Shown: piece after piece, positions 33,424-45,952 of the stretch
Layout of the letters: the number at the start of each line of letters is the position of its first letter
Numbering within the stretch: the first letter of the stretch is position 1
NCBI GenBank assembly: GCA_009733575.1
Contig: ML769469.1
Location: 147,910-211,909 of the forward strand
DNA length: 64,000 bases
Source of the DNA: Gymnopus androsaceus JB14
Lineage: Eukaryota; Basidiomycota; Agaricomycetes; Agaricales; Omphalotaceae
Reading direction: 5' to 3'
Made by a program: the position numbers and the translations under genes
Notes under the pieces: model-generated
The model's input: only the letters and a program-made list of their open reading frames with translations
Told to the model about the DNA's origin: nothing
Database searches by the model: none

Positions 33424-36166
33424 TCAAATATCCTCCGCGGCCGACTCGCCCATCTTCAACCACAATCCGTCCTAAAAACGGTTAGTACGATTGCTCAAGT
33501 CTTAAGCACGGATGCTAAGTACTCACCGCGATATACATCGTGAGATGCGACTTGATCTGCACCTTGTCAGCAACCTTCTCGGAGCCTGCTGCTGCACTAG
33601 TCGAATCCAAACTCGGAGTACTCGAGTTCAGACTAGTCTGGTTTACTTGAAAATCGATCGTATCAAACTTTTGTAACAGTTTGACGATAAAGAACGAGCT
33701 TTCGTTGTATGCAAACTAGAAACGATAATGATAATCAGCAGCTCTAATCAAAAAAAGCCAAGTCCTAGTGACGATAACTAACCTGCTGCCCGAGACAGAT
33801 CCTCGGTCCCGCATTGAAAGGGAGGAAGATGAATGGGTTTCGGAGTGAGATACTTCTGAAGCCTTTCATCGAGGAACCTGTCTGGATCGAACGTTGAAGC
33901 TGCGGTAACAGCCCATCAGTCACTGGGATTGATAACCCGAGTACGGAAGGTGGCATACCATCTGGGCCCCACAAATCCTCACGACGATGCATGACGGACA
34001 CGGTATAGATGCATCTGAACAATCGATGTGAGTAGAGCGTAATCCAGTAAGTCACGAGAGCATACACAGTGCCAGACGGTATGAAAATCGGTTTATCGCC
34101 AGGTTTAATAGGTGGGAAGGTCGTACGTTTATTTGATTGTCTGTGTTAGAATCCGCACATATTTAGCACTTTCTAACAGCTCAGCTCGAGAATGGCCTAC
34201 CTCGAATTGAATGGCCTTCACAAAAATTCGACCCATCAGCTAGTCGTCCAAGACAAGATCCAAATGCAAGACTTACACTGGAGGGTATAATCTCAATGTT
34301 TCTACGAAACCAATTGAGAACTACGCATATTGAAGATGATGAACCACTCACCATTGAGAACAGCTCTCAAATACTTCATATCTCTTAGATCATCGTACGT
34401 AGGCCGTCTACTCGGTCCAATGGCGGTCAATATTTCCTCGCGCAGTCGGCTCAGGATTTGAGGATGTTGAGATAGCATGTAGACGGTAAACGTCAGAAGG
34501 CTTGCGGTCTAGATGGTGCTGGTGGTTAGCAAAAGAGCTCAAATAACGACCGGGCTACCTCACAGTATCACGTCCTGCTACGGCAAGGTTCAAAATTTCG
34601 TCACGCAAGAGGATAGGGTCTGCAAAAGACAATACATGAGTCATATTACAGTGAGCCTCGAGCAAAGGAATGCTTACCATCGGTATATTCCATCAAATGA
34701 TCCAAAAGAGTTTCATGTTCCTCTGCCAGACCCATTTTACTCTCTTCCGACTGAGCTGATTTGGCCTCCTTCGCCCTCCGAACGCCTTCCTTCATTATAG
34801 GCTCCAAGAACTCATGCACAGGCTGCATCGTCTCTTTCACATCATCTTTCCAAAACTCCATTAACGGCCACATTGCACCGAGGTGACCCCGCCTCGACGT
34901 TGCTACTTGAGCATCAGTAAACGCACGAGAGATACGAGCGCTGAATGTTTCTGTTTGGGTGGTAAAGTTAATGGTGCCTGTATGCGAGGAAGGATAAGGA
35001 AGAGGATCGGAGAGTGTGCCAATGCTGTGTCCGAACAAAAACTCAGTTGCAGAGTCGAGTGTGAAGCGGGAGACGACGTCCTACAAAGCCAATTTTGGCT
35101 ACACGTATCAAGTCGGAAAACATTGCACATACCTGGAAATCGACAGCGCATCCTTGCCTTGAAACGAGCTTTCATTTTAGCAATTGCATCGTCTGCATGA
35201 CGATCAAAGATATCAAAGTGGGTGACTCGATCTTTAGTGAAAAAAGGGCGGGTAATGCTACGGTGGAATCTGCAAGATGCGTCGCTGTCGTCAACTAATA
35301 ATCACTTGCTGAAGCCTGAGATTGGACGTACTTCCAAAGTTCGCCTAAAATAATATATCAATACGAGGGCTTACTTGAAGGAAACGTCATGAGCACATAC
35401 CATCAACTGCAAACACGCCTGATCCTAGTAGCGAGTTGAACATTGACACCTGAACTGGACCTACCACATCGAGAAAAAGCAAGTAAGTCTTTAAAGGATA
35501 GAATTCACCTGCCTGATACGCACCTTTTTCGAAATCCTCTAGCTTGAGTCGCTAGCAGAGCCTATAGTAAAGATAATGAAACATTGAATACCAGAAGAAT
35601 TGATCAGAAATTTAACCTTGATATGGCTCGGTTCGAATGTGAAGAGCTAGGAAACAAAAGTTTGATTAACTGAAATCATTAGGTTGAACGAAAAGCGCTT
35701 ACCATGTCCCGGAACAAAAGCTTGGGATTGAACGTAGGCCCAATCGTATTGAGTCGTCCTTCCATGCCGTCGCCTTTGTAAAAGCCATCATATAGTAAGC
35801 TTGCAGAATTCGTATAAGGAGTAAAAAATAAATACCCGGATATCTAGCCTGTTTGGACCCTTTGAGAGCGCGATAAACCGTCAAGATACGCCCTGGGGAG
35901 AGATCCTCCATGAAGGGAGGTTCTGGAATCATGACTGCTCCCATACGAGCTGCAGCTAAACGATTATCGATGGCTGCATACATGAGACTGATTGTAAAGA
36001 CCACGGGGAAAGAGAAGATGTAGAAGATTGTGGCGATCCATGTTGACAATTCATATCCAGCAGCTCGAGCGAAATGCAAGAGCACGAATGCTACCGCTGG
36101 AGGGAAGAGAAGCTGGGGAAGCCTCTTGACGAGAAACGGTATTCCTGGTGGAATGTTGGCGAGCAT
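33424..36166 (-). CDS. cytochrome P450, CYP63-like
   Basis: Membrane-bound monooxygenase of the type white-rot fungi use on alkanes and aromatic xenobiotics. The N-terminus has two hydrophobic helices (PQLLFPPAVAFVLLHFARAA; IATIFYIFSFPVVFTISLMY). Motifs in order: MEGRLNTIGPTFNPKLLF, LFTFEPSHIK, FNSLLGSGVFAVDG, ELWKFHRSITRPFFTKDR, ATEFLFGHSIGTL, I-helix LNLAVAGRDTT, ExxR in ETLRLYPP, SNKRTTFPPIKPGDKP, MHRREDLWGPD, FDPDRFLDERLQKY, and the haem loop FLPFNAGPRICLGQQFAY with the Cys ligand. At least 12 introns. Four single-base breaks (near 35544, 35156, 34275 and 33836) each resume family sequence one base on; the last is an A-run before NPFIFLPF. The CYP63 assignment rests on remembered motif similarity. 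Confidence 0.85.
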
Positions 36167-36760
36167 GACTCTGATTTGGAAGAAATTTGACAGCCAGCTA
36201 AATACTCAGATAGCCCGGATGGACGCGTATTTATGGCACGGAGAGTCTGAAGCTGAGAAGGGTGCATTATGCAAAATGGGCGGAAGCAAGGTTAAACTTG
36301 TGGTCGATCCCTGATGAGCGCCTGTCATCTGAGCCGTATAGGCGCGGCTGCGCGCTGCTCATTTCAGTAACCGTACGCCTACCATTCCAAAGTCTCATCT
36401 CATCGCGCCCACAGCTCGAATAATTCGACGCCTTCAACTGCTTGAGACTTGAGAAGTGGCACCAATAAAGTCAATGTACATCTATTATTCAAGTGAGCTG
36501 CAAAACAACTAGAGAGACAGATATGCGAATTGTAAACGATACAAAAAAAATAGATACAGAATTGATGCTGCCAGTGAAGGTAGCTCAACGGACAACGATG
36601 GTACAGCAGTGTGGATTAAAATGAAGGAATACGTTAGCGTCCATGATAGGGCTAAGAGTTGCAACGGAACGAGTTTAACGCTAGATATACAGAGTCGGAT
36701 AAATGGTTCAGGGGAGCAGTGCGGATTCATCAAGTTCAGGATGATTATGCAGGGTCCGAA

Positions 36761-37614
36761 TTAACGACGGAAGACTTTGTTGATGGCGCTGCCAGTGGAA
36801 AGAACGGAGTATTTGATTCTAGCGGGAAGCCAGCGAATGGCAGAAGATAAGGTCCTGCGGCGAGGTTTTTCTTCCCAGGTCCATTCAACCTTCGGAATGG
36901 GAGTGGTTGTGTGTACACCTGCTATTCATCTGGATGAGCGAATCTCCAAATATATGTGAAAAGACAAGTTACCTTGAGGAAGATACACGGTAGCAGATAT
37001 CGACGAGGACGAATCGGACGACGACTGCATCTGGTGAGCATCGATCATTTGTTCAAGTTCGGCATCGTACAGGTCGTGAAAGTTTGTTGGCTCGTCAACA
37101 GTGGAGGTCGGTTCGGAGTCAGAAGTGGGAGATCGTGCCAGCAAGGAAGCGGTTCGATGATCGTATGGGGGAAGGGAAGTGACGCAAAGCTGGTCCGGTG
37201 TGATAACAGCGACTGGAGACGTTGGGAACTCGGATGTACCAAACCTAATGAAAGTACAAATGTCAGCCACAGTGATTCAGGAAAGAAGATGTTTACGCAC
37301 GGAGAAGAAGGTGGTCTTATATCGAGAGGAGTGATCCTTTGACGCCAACGGTGCACATACGAGAGTTTTCTGGGCGCGACTACCTTTGCATCGTTACTGA
37401 CTTCATCTTCGGCACTGTGTATGATTAATTCAGTGAGCTTTGTATCCAAGAGCAAAGAGACTTACGTTCTAATCATCAAGCAAAATTCATCATATGCAGT
37501 AGCATATTCGGTTTCGAGCGAAGTCCTGGTCATTTCAGAAGAAAGACCGTTACTCTTTGGAGAGTAAGATGAGCCAGCATCGGTGTAGTAGGTAAAAGAG
37601 CGTGTCGTCATCAT
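36761..37614 (-). CDS. unrecognised Ser-rich protein
   Basis: Four exons on the minus strand. Exon 1 starts MMTTRSFTYYTDAGSSYSPK and ends DEFCLMIR; exon 2 reads AEDEVSNDAKVVAPRKLSYV and ends RPPSSP; exon 3 carries TSEFPTSPVAVITPDQL, LPPYDHRTASLLARSPTSD and a poly-Ser tract; exon 4 ends SVLSTGSAINKVFRR (stop at 36761). Introns at 37465-ish and 36915-36970 fit in phase, but the join of exons 2 and 3 is off by one base. No domain, signal or TM is visible, and the tail is basic. It may be a regulatory or scaffold protein; function not assigned. Confidence 0.5.
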
Positions 37615-38215
37615 TGGAAGAGTCTATCGGAGAATTCGTAAACGAGGGCTGGAACGAAAGGAAGAGGCGAAATTCTGCTGCAACGTCGACGTGCAAATTG
37701 AAGAACGAGAAGCATCCCATTGTCCTCTTAAATACCGGCCAGTTTTTTTTCTTGGAACAATAAGCTTGATTTGAATGTATCCATGTGGGTCCAGAGAACA
37801 AAGGCTAATAGAGAAAGAACAAAGAAAAAAAGAACAAAGGCTACCGGCGTACCGCTGCCACGGAAGTTTCCGATTGATCCGCGGAAGCATAAGCGCCCGC
37901 CCATAGCGCATCGCGTCCAAAAGTCCGCTCTCCAAACTCCAAACTCACTTGAACTCCATACATTCGCCCTTCAAGAGCTACAAAACACCATTAGACAAGG
38001 GCCAGATACGATGCATAGGTGCAATTCAGTCAGGAATCAATGAATACGAAATACATCATACGACAAAACAGAGTCTGGAGGAATCCCGACTGCAGGATTA
38101 CGCGAAAGATACTCGGCGGCAGTCTGTGCGATACGTCTCCTATCGGGGTGGTATGAGCCAACCATGTTTTCCATGTCTTCGGACAGTTGCATTCCTTGGG
38201 CTAAATAAACATGGG

Positions 38216-39495
38216 TTATAATAATTCATCGAGTCCGATGCACTGTGAACCGGACACACCTTCGGCCTCTTCAAATAGCATCTTGAATACCACCGGACCA
38301 TCTTCTTCCTCATCTGTACTCGAGCTCTCGTTGTCGTCTATAACCTCACTACCTACATCATCGAGGTCCATATCACTTTCTCCGCCATCATTCATCTCTC
38401 CCTCTCCGCCATCCTCATCACCTGTCGAGCGGGTTTCCCGGTTCCTCTTCGAGACCTGCGTTTTAACCGCCTTGTTATCAAGTTCAGGGAGAGCATCAGA
38501 AGGCTGTGGTCCACTGAACAGTTTCTTCTTGTAGTCGAAGATAGTGTGTGCAAAACGAACAAAAAGGAGATAGGGATCGGTCCGTTCGGCGAGAGATAGT
38601 TTTGCGCAATGGTAGCGGTCAGCATGGCCATCTTCCTGGCCGAGGAAATACGCAAAATAGTTGCCTGGAGTGAGTGGGTAAAAGACCAAGGTAAACTTGT
38701 CCCACAACTGTTGAATATTCAGGGCTAAAGTGATGTAATTCCGGAAATCGTTGATTTTCTGGTAGCCCTCGAGGTTACGAGGAAGAGGGCCGCTAGGATA
38801 AAGCTGATCAGCTATCTTGCGCTCCTTATACTGTAGTGTGTTCATTAGACCAATACTATTCGTTGCATAAACTTCAGTATTAGACTCACAAAGACCATTT
38901 CCTCTACGGGCACCCCATGACTCCCTTCCACGGTTGAGCTTCGTATGCGACTAAGCGAACACACGAATTTATCGCTGCTCTTCGCCATCTCGCTCATATA
39001 TGTCTGCATTTCTTCTCGATTTGCCATCCCCAAATTGGCCCATGACGGCCTCTCTACTCGTCGATCGAATAACTTGGGCGATGAGGCAGTAAACCAGTGA
39101 TCCGGCACTTGAGCGCGAATTGGAGGACACCAGGTATAAAAGCTTTTGTACACGCCGTAATCCAATTTCTGCTCCGAAGACCCAGCTTGGACCATAACTT
39201 GAAACAAGTATCGCCCTGGGGGCAAGAATTCGCCTTCAGCAACGCAGTTATCCAAGACGTCATAAAGACGCACTTCTTCTTGATAGGTACTGGTGAGAAT
39301 TCGACAGGCATCGAGTACGAGAGCTTTCGGAATCCGCCAAACTGCAGAACAAACGCCTTGAGTGTCAATGGGATATCGGCGTGCAAACAGTTCTAGGAAA
39401 CATTCCCTGGTGAACGTATGAGATATTTCTACTTTGGCAACGGAATCCGGCGGAGATTCGAGTTCGAAAGTAACTAATGGCGGATCTGTAGACAT
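38216..39495 (-). CDS. conserved-looking hypothetical protein, about 405 aa
   Basis: Two exons, 38890-39495 and 38216-38830, with a 59-nt GT...AG intron and both halves in phase with no breaks. The start MSTDPPLVTFELESPPDSVA is followed by a compact globular region (FTRECFLELFARRYPID; ALVLDACRILTSTYQEEVRL; RYLFQVMVQAGSSEQ; YTWCPPIRAQVPDHWF). The second half has LWDKFTLVFYPLTPGNYFAY and ends in a long acidic tail rich in D, E, G and S. This is one of the few clean gene models in the window. I do not recognise the family. The acidic tail suggests a nuclear or chromatin-related role, which is only a guess. It is divergent from the RCC1 gene, 109 bp apart. Confidence 0.75.
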
Positions 39496-39604
39496 TGAAA
39501 TTTGAGGAGAAGGAATTAACCCCTAACCCAGGGTGATCCGGCTATGTAAGCGCCCTCGGTTCCTGAGTCTGGCGAATCTTGTTTCTTGTTACTTACGCTT
39601 CAGA

Positions 39605-41147
39605 ATGCCCAAAGCAACTCCCAAAAGTGGACGAAAGCGCGCCTTACGCCATCGCTCAAATTCTCCTCCTCCGAAAAGGCATCGTCCCGCTCGCGTCGTC
39701 CCTGCTCCTTCAAGTCCGCTCTTGAACCAGATCCCACAACCACTTCCACACCTCCGCCCTGCCCCACAGGTTTTCGTATGGGGCACAGGTAATGAAGGTC
39801 AAATGGGCCTTGGAAGAGTTTCCGATGACGGCCGATTCATTGTCAAGCCTACACGGCATACGTGGATTGAAAATAAAATATCAGAGGGTGTTTTTGGCGA
39901 CGAAGCTGGCGCTGGAATAGTCAGCGTCGTTGCAGGCGCAATGCACACACTTCTTATTGACGAAAAAGGAACTGTATGATATCTTCCTTATACTCCTTCC
40001 ATCTTCTTGGATCCAACGAATTGTCCTTCTTAGGTTTGGTCGTGTGGCCAAAACGACGATGAAGCCCTTGGTCGAACTGGAGATGAGTCAATGTTTCATC
40101 CATTGCAATCTTTGGTTGATGAAGGTTTTCGAGCGGTGCAGGCTGCCGCTGGAAGCAACATCAATGCTGTCGTTAGTGATCAAGGGGAAGTCAGAGCATG
40201 GGGGTCATTCAGAGTATGTCGTCGAACCATCAAATCATTCTCTTACCATTGGCTAAAATTACGCATCAGAATGGTGAAGGACGCACATCTTTTGGGACCG
40301 CCCCACCTCAACAGTTTCCTGTCTCCATTCTCAAACTCCCAGCAGAAGAGAAAACATCTTCCATCGCTGCAGGCAGTAATCATTTGGTCTTCTTGACTAC
40401 CGGCGGTACTATTTACACCTGGGGTATCGCAGAAGATGGCCGTTTAGGACGTCCGGCATCAAACATCCCCGAGAGAGTGATTCTAGGTCGTCGATCGCGA
40501 AAAGCTGTCGTAGTTGGCGCTGGTGAAACCACATCCTTCGCTGTCGACGATTCCGGCAATGTATGGGCCTGGGGCTTGAACAATGGAGGTCAGACGGGAA
40601 CCGGGACACGCTTGCGTAATGAAGACTGTATCAAGCATCCAAAGCTAGTCCTCGGTCTAAGTTCTCAAGCACTAGGAAATGGCGATAAGGTGGTACGGAT
40701 TGTCGGAGGACAATTCCATACCCTCTTTCTGACTCACAGTGGCAAGGTTTATGCTTGCGGAGCATGTATCGATGGTCAACTAGGCCTTCCAGAATCCCAC
40801 AGCGCATTCGAAGTTGAAGCTGGATGTCCCAAACCAGTTTACATCTCCGAACCTCAGCTTGTCGAATTTCCGCCCGAACAGCTGGCTGATAATGACCGAA
40901 TTGTTTACATCTCGATCGGCGGCAAGATATAATATGGCCATCACCAGTAGCGGTGTTCTCTTCTCCATGGGGCTTTGGCTTTGATTCTGGCGTCTTAGGT
41001 TATCCACCTCTGGATCCACCCGCTTCTGATGTTGTGTATACACCTCGAAACATTACGCGTCGAGAAGGTTCTTGGCCAGTCAAGCATGTTTCTTGTGGGT
41101 CTCATCATGTTGTCGGTCTCTTCCAAAAACGCCCTCAGGCTGTATGA
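39605..41147 (+). CDS. RCC1-type Ran guanine-nucleotide exchange factor
   Basis: This is the chromatin-bound GEF (yeast Srm1/Prp20, S. pombe Pim1) that loads GTP on Ran. Exons 39605-39973, 40034-40213 and 40270 onward. The basic N-terminus KSGRKRALRHRSNSPPPKRH fits an NLS. RCC1 blades follow: VFVWGTGNEGQMGLGR, SVVAGAMHTLLI, VWSCGQNDDEALGR, AGSNINAVVSDQGEVRAWG, IAAGSNHLVFL, IYTWGIAEDGRLGRP, VWAWGLNNGGQTGTG, IVGGQFHTLFLTHSGKVY, and a last blade ending VSCGSHHVVGLF. Near the end two extra A's (about 40926 and 40968) throw the frame twice; ignoring both gives YNMAITSSGVLFSWGFGFD. Ran GEFs are essential, so real inactivation is unlikely. Confidence 0.9.
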
Positions 41148-41149
41148 AG

Positions 41150-44100
41150 ATGTACGAATGGCAACTCAAATTTCTCTGTCTTCTGTTTCGCAATATCTAC
41201 TCTTACACCTTAATAATGTACATACATACTTATCTATACTTATGAACACCTTTCAAGCCAGTTCAACTCCACAGTGTGCACAAGCGTTAGGATCCTCTCC
41301 TAAGATCCTGCTTCACTGGCTGAACTTGCTCTTTCTAGGTGAACGATATATCTAAAGATTCCAAACAAAGGCTGGCGTTTCGAATGAGTCTACCTCGAGC
41401 TATGGAACTAGGTATCCCAGCAGTACGAGAACCTCTGTTTAAAAAAAAACACAAGTTACAACTGTAACTTGAACGAAAAGGAAAGAAAGTGTTGCAGGCG
41501 TAGTGCTCATCGTGCATTCCTGCTAGTTAACTTGAACAACTTAAGAAGTTTGCGGACCAACTGAGCTCAGAAGCATTTGGTACTCTTGTCCATTTCCATC
41601 GCTGACTGGACACGTTGTTCTACCACAAAGAAAGGTCCCATGACTCGAGTGCAAATTGCAATGGGATGAATGGATTCTTGAACCTCAGTAGAAAATGGGC
41701 GAGTCTGACTACGGATCAGGTTAATTAGATTTTCTGTTATTTCAAGCGACGCAGCCGTTACCCGCACCAATCTATAGCGCACACATTCCTACAGTATTCG
41801 CTGTTCTTCAATACTGAGTTCCGATCATACAACGAGTTGTTGGGACTATGTGTTTTCTCCTCGAGTCCTTCTTACTCTGTAGCGGATACGGTGAGTCGCT
41901 CGAAGATAGAGATTGGAGCACGGTAGCGAGTCTAAGCGGTATCGGTTTGGTGTTAGGGGTGCAATCACTAAGAGAGGAAAAGGTTCGTCGAGAAACTGGT
42001 ATACGGGAGCATGGACGACGTACAGAAACAAGTCCCTATTGACATCGATAGCGTCCTCCTGTCCCTCTAGGTCAAGGAAGTTACGAACAATAGGACTGGC
42101 CAGGGTGAAAATCAAGGTCTTCGAGAATCGCTTGCAGAAGTCGAAGTCGTAGGTCTGGAGACGATGGGAGTTGTCGGACGTTCGACTCGCTGTCCTTGAC
42201 TTGATGACTCTGGGGATGTCGATAGTCGATGAGATAGCGTAGCGCTCAGAGGCTAGAGTAAATCCGAGCGTATAAGGCCAGAGCAATTCTCCATTCTATT
42301 TATCCCTCAGTTTAGACCGCATCAGTATAGCGCCCGGGCGTCTCACCGCGTCAGTTGACCATTCAAGCGCGCTTGAACTCGAACTCTCAACGCACAATAA
42401 TCTGTACATTGCGCACCTTTGCGGCCCACCACAACGATTCCTTTGGTATCACTTCCCCGCAGGAACTGATAGTGGTCAACACCAATTTGGCTAGATATGC
42501 ATACTCGCGACCGAAACTTTCCCTCCAGCAAGACTGGATACGACGAAAATTCGGGATTGGGTCTTGTATTGAGCTTGGCAGACGAAACCATCGTGCACAG
42601 CAATCGGTTCGAAGATCGAGAAGGATGAAGAAGATATTCAGGATTATAGGCGCAGAGAGAGGTCCGGGGTGGTATGAATGGTTTGACAAAAGGTATGCGT
42701 TGCTTATTATATCATTATTTGCTGTAATCAGAAACTCGCCACAGTTTTTTCGTTCAACGATGTACTGCATTCCCTTCTGCAGCATCTCTCACCGTTGGCA
42801 AAACTTACAGCTGTAGAGCCCTTCACTTACATTGAGTTGCACTGATCTAGGAGGGCAGCTCTTTGACCAGGATTTTATTGGTATGGTCTCGTACGGCCTG
42901 CTTGCGATCTTAACTTCGCTTCTTAGCAATTGCTCTGTCGATGAGAAGAGGCTGTTGTCTAGTGAAATCATAACTATTCATATGATTCTTCTCAAAAAAT
43001 GCGAACTGCGACATCGTTGATGTACTTACCTTGCTATCTGCAACTACAGCATCCTTAGCACTCATTGACATTCTTCATTCCTTGGAGCGACAGCGATGCC
43101 GACCTACAAAGACGGAAAAATCTCTCCAGCGTCAGGATTCAAAAATGATTACACATCCACCCGAATGAGGAGCTCCTCAACCCATTATTCCCTTGAAGTT
43201 GATTAGCGGATTAGCGAATGGCGTTACAATTTCATCTCCGTTTGCTCTAGTATCTATTGTCGCCGTGTCGGAGCCGAAACCAACTGAAGATGCTTGGCAA
43301 CGTACAAGGCGTGCATTGGGTATGCGGAAGTGAGGGTTGCATGAGAAAGGTAATTTACCTCCGCCTTCGCTAACGGAGGTCAAAATCGCGACACAGTGCG
43401 GGGAAGTTTTCCAGATGCATATTGACTACACCCTCAGTCGAAGCTCACGAGAACTGGTAATCACACTCGATGATACGAAAGCTGTTAAGATACTTGAAGG
43501 ATCGTCATCGACAGCGTATATTTCGCTCTATGATAAGCGTTTTTTAATGTTTAGGATCTTCTTCGGTCGCATGATGTCGCATCCCCTTCTTCTCAACACA
43601 TGCCTCTCATCCCGTTTTTGCGCCAATGTGTCGGTACCGGGTACATACGTTCAAGCTGGACTTCTATATTCAACATCTCTCAGCCTGAACACTTGCGGGA
43701 GTTCATTGCATGTCATCGTTCAAGTGCTACTACGCCAACGTAAGATGGGATGTTTTTAGCCTGGCCTCTCTTGCAGCTACAGGAACAAGGTCATAAAATT
43801 TCAGTCATCCCTTAGGCTCCCACTGCCTCTTCGATCCTCATGTACGATGTACAAACTTCATTCAAGAATAGCTTGCTCAAAAGATGGGACAAACGACGAC
43901 GAATATTACTGGGTCCAGAATTTACTGACAGACCAAAGTGACTGATATCATCGGCAAGCTCCAGAACTATTTTTTGCTCCAGGGAAGCTGCGAATATATT
44001 GTTTTCTCTGGCTAAGACCCCTTCTGACAGTCTCGATCTTCAGACTTGCTTCAGACACAAGTTGGCTCCCCTTCTGTCAGACTTTCGTCCTTTCTCGCCG

Positions 44101-44440
44101 CTCCTAGACAAACCCTTGTCCACTGGCAAGGGTAACCGTATTGCAGCCATCCCTTTCACCTGGCTCGTTCTGCCTCTTCAATGCCGTCTTATGCATTATA
44201 CACATCACAGCCAGAGTTGAGAAACTGCGCATAAGGGAAAACATTGCTGTGACTCTGCTCAGGGCTGTTTTTTTCTTGTCTTCTTTTTCAGTGCCTCAAA
44301 GTACGTATTGGCCTTGCAAGATAGTGAACTATGACAAGGTTGAGAGACAGATTTTGCAAGGTCAAAAATCTATAAAAGCAGCAGCCATGTAGAATACTTT
44401 CTCCAGCATCCTCGCCTTCAGATATCCTCTCAACAACTCT
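41150..44440. other. 3.3 kb without a supported gene
   Basis: Several open frames of 60-150 codons occur on both strands (41846-42286 and 42387-42785 minus; 42355-42816 and 43337-43759 plus). They overlap each other in opposite directions, show no domain and have no convincing intron chain. One minus frame has YAYLAKLVLTTISSCGE and another LDNSLFSSTEQLLRSEV, which look protein-like but remain unplaced. There may be a decayed multi-exon gene here. Confidence 0.4.
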
Positions 44441-44446
44441 CTGAAA

Positions 44447-45476
44447 ATGCTTTTTTCCCTCAACAAAATTGCCTGTCTCAGCCTTTGGGTAAGCTCTATT
44501 CCGTTGCCTGCCCCATCCCCCACATCCTGACTTTTGGGCTACTTTCAGGCATCGTTCCTCAGTGTAGGAGCAGCACCAGGAGCCATCAATCTAGGACCAG
44601 CTCCCATTGCCCTCGGCACTGCAGGTAATTTTGCCATTCTTTCCGAGTCGGGCGTTTCAACTGTTCCCCCATCCTCCATAAGTAAGCCAATCGCGCAGTG
44701 TTTTTGTGATTTCTTTCTCAACACCATATAGCTGGAAACATTGGCGTTAGCCCTATAGCAGCGAATGCTTTGACTGGGTTTTCGCTCACTCTTGACTCGA
44801 GCGGAGTGTTCTCTACATCGAACCAAGTCATAGGCGAACTTTTCGCCGCAACTTATGCAGTTCCTACTCCCTCGACCTTGACGACTGCCATTTCAAACAT
44901 GCAGACAGCCTTCACCAATGCAAATGGTCTTGTAAATCCAGGATTCACCAACCTTGCTAGTGGTATGTGCTCATATATTACAGGTCTTTCATTGATCTTA
45001 CTTGGTGATTTCAGGTGCAATTGGTGGCCTTGTACTCACACCTGCACTCTACAAATGGACTTCATCAGTCAGCATCGGTTCTGCTGGTGTAACCATTAGC
45101 GGACCTCTGCCGATGGTAAGCTCTTACAGCTGCTCTCTGTCATCTATCTTTGCTGACATTGTGCCAAAAGTCTTTGTTTTCCAGATCGCCGGAACTTTCA
45201 ACGTTGCGGCCGGCGCCCGTGTTACCCTCCTCGGAGGTGCTCTCGCTTCCAATATCTTCTGGGTTGTCGCTGGCGCTGTCACTGCTGATGCCGCCGCCCA
45301 CATTGAGGGTGTCATTCTCGCAAAGACGGCCGTTACACTCGAAACTGGAGCCTCAATTAATGGTCGTATTTTATCCCAAACCTTTGTTGCTTTGCAAAAA
45401 GTAAGCATTCTTTTCCCACTCTTGATCTTCGAATGTTGAGTGACAACATCGCGTTTAGGCAACAGTCGTTGGATAG
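44447..45476 (+). CDS. ice-binding protein, DUF3494 family, secreted
   Basis: Proteins of this family (snow-mould and mushroom antifreezes) bind ice through a flat beta-solenoid face and inhibit recrystallisation. The start MLFSLNKIACLSLW with the next exon ASFLSVGAAPGA forms a signal peptide. Family landmarks: LGTAGNFAILSESGVS, TGNIGVSPIAANALTGF, LDSSGVFSTSNQVIGELFAA, GAIGGLVLTPALYKW, VFVFQIAGTFNVAAGARVTL, NIFWVVAGAVTADAAAHIEG, VILAKTAVTLETGASINGRI, LSQTFVALQK, then a final exon ATVVG. Six exons. One A appears missing near 45103 (GGACC where GGAACC would give SADVFVFQIAG through the 55-nt intron). The length is normal for the single-domain class. The fungal family is widely thought to have been acquired from bacteria. 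Confidence 0.92.
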
Positions 45477-45712
45477 GCGGATCACCCTCCGTGATAAGAC
45501 GTTTACATTTGTTTGAAGTTCAGAATCACTTCCATAGTTACTTTTCTTTCCGGGCTCTGGGTAGTAGTATTGATTCGCTTTTGATTTCCTCGGACAGCGG
45601 TGTCACCATCCTCTCTTCCTTCTTATACGCAATGTATCATATACTTAGGACTCTGTGCTAGAAACAAAAACAAGTCACAATCATGGCTCTTTTCATAACT
45701 TAATTGGCATGC

Positions 45713-45925
45713 TCAGCTTGATTCTTGTCCTTGAAGGAAATAACTGATCAGCAAACTCACTGAGAGGGCAGGCAGTTCCTGGTGTGTCTTGAGAACATAT
45801 ACGAAAAAAATCGCCAGGCTGAGAGCGATTACGATTGAAGGAACACTGAATTCCCGCCTCTCTCCCTCGTTACTAGCAGGAAGGCCAGGCAATGAATATT
45901 GCTGACTCGAATCCCTTTCTGCCAT
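45713..45925 (-). CDS. possible 70-aa single-TM protein
   Basis: The open frame starts MAERDSSQQYSLPGLPASNE, has one hydrophobic helix VPSIVIALSLAIFFVYVL, and ends LQGQESS. It lies between the ice-binding gene and its inverted fragment. No homologue is recognised; it may be a short C-terminal exon or chance. Confidence 0.3.
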   Translation of the reverse strand: MAERDSSQQYSLPGLPASNEGERREFSVPSIVIALSLAIFFVYVLKTHQELPALSVSLLISYFLQGQESS

Positions 45926-45952
45926 CTACGAGAGAGCCCCTCAGTGATTACC

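Noticed and set aside
41846..42816. Possible gene pair on opposite strands
   Set aside because: Frames overlap tail to tail, have no introns or domains and could not be extended; left as unassigned.
43337..43759. 140-codon plus-strand frame
   Set aside because: No domain, no conserved-looking pattern, and no exon neighbours in phase.
45119..45187. Retained 69-nt stretch in the ice-binding gene (divisible by three, no stop)
   Set aside because: Reading it through inserts residues foreign to the family. A 55-nt intron ending at AAAAG, with one missing A upstream, recovers the expected SADVFVFQIAG instead.
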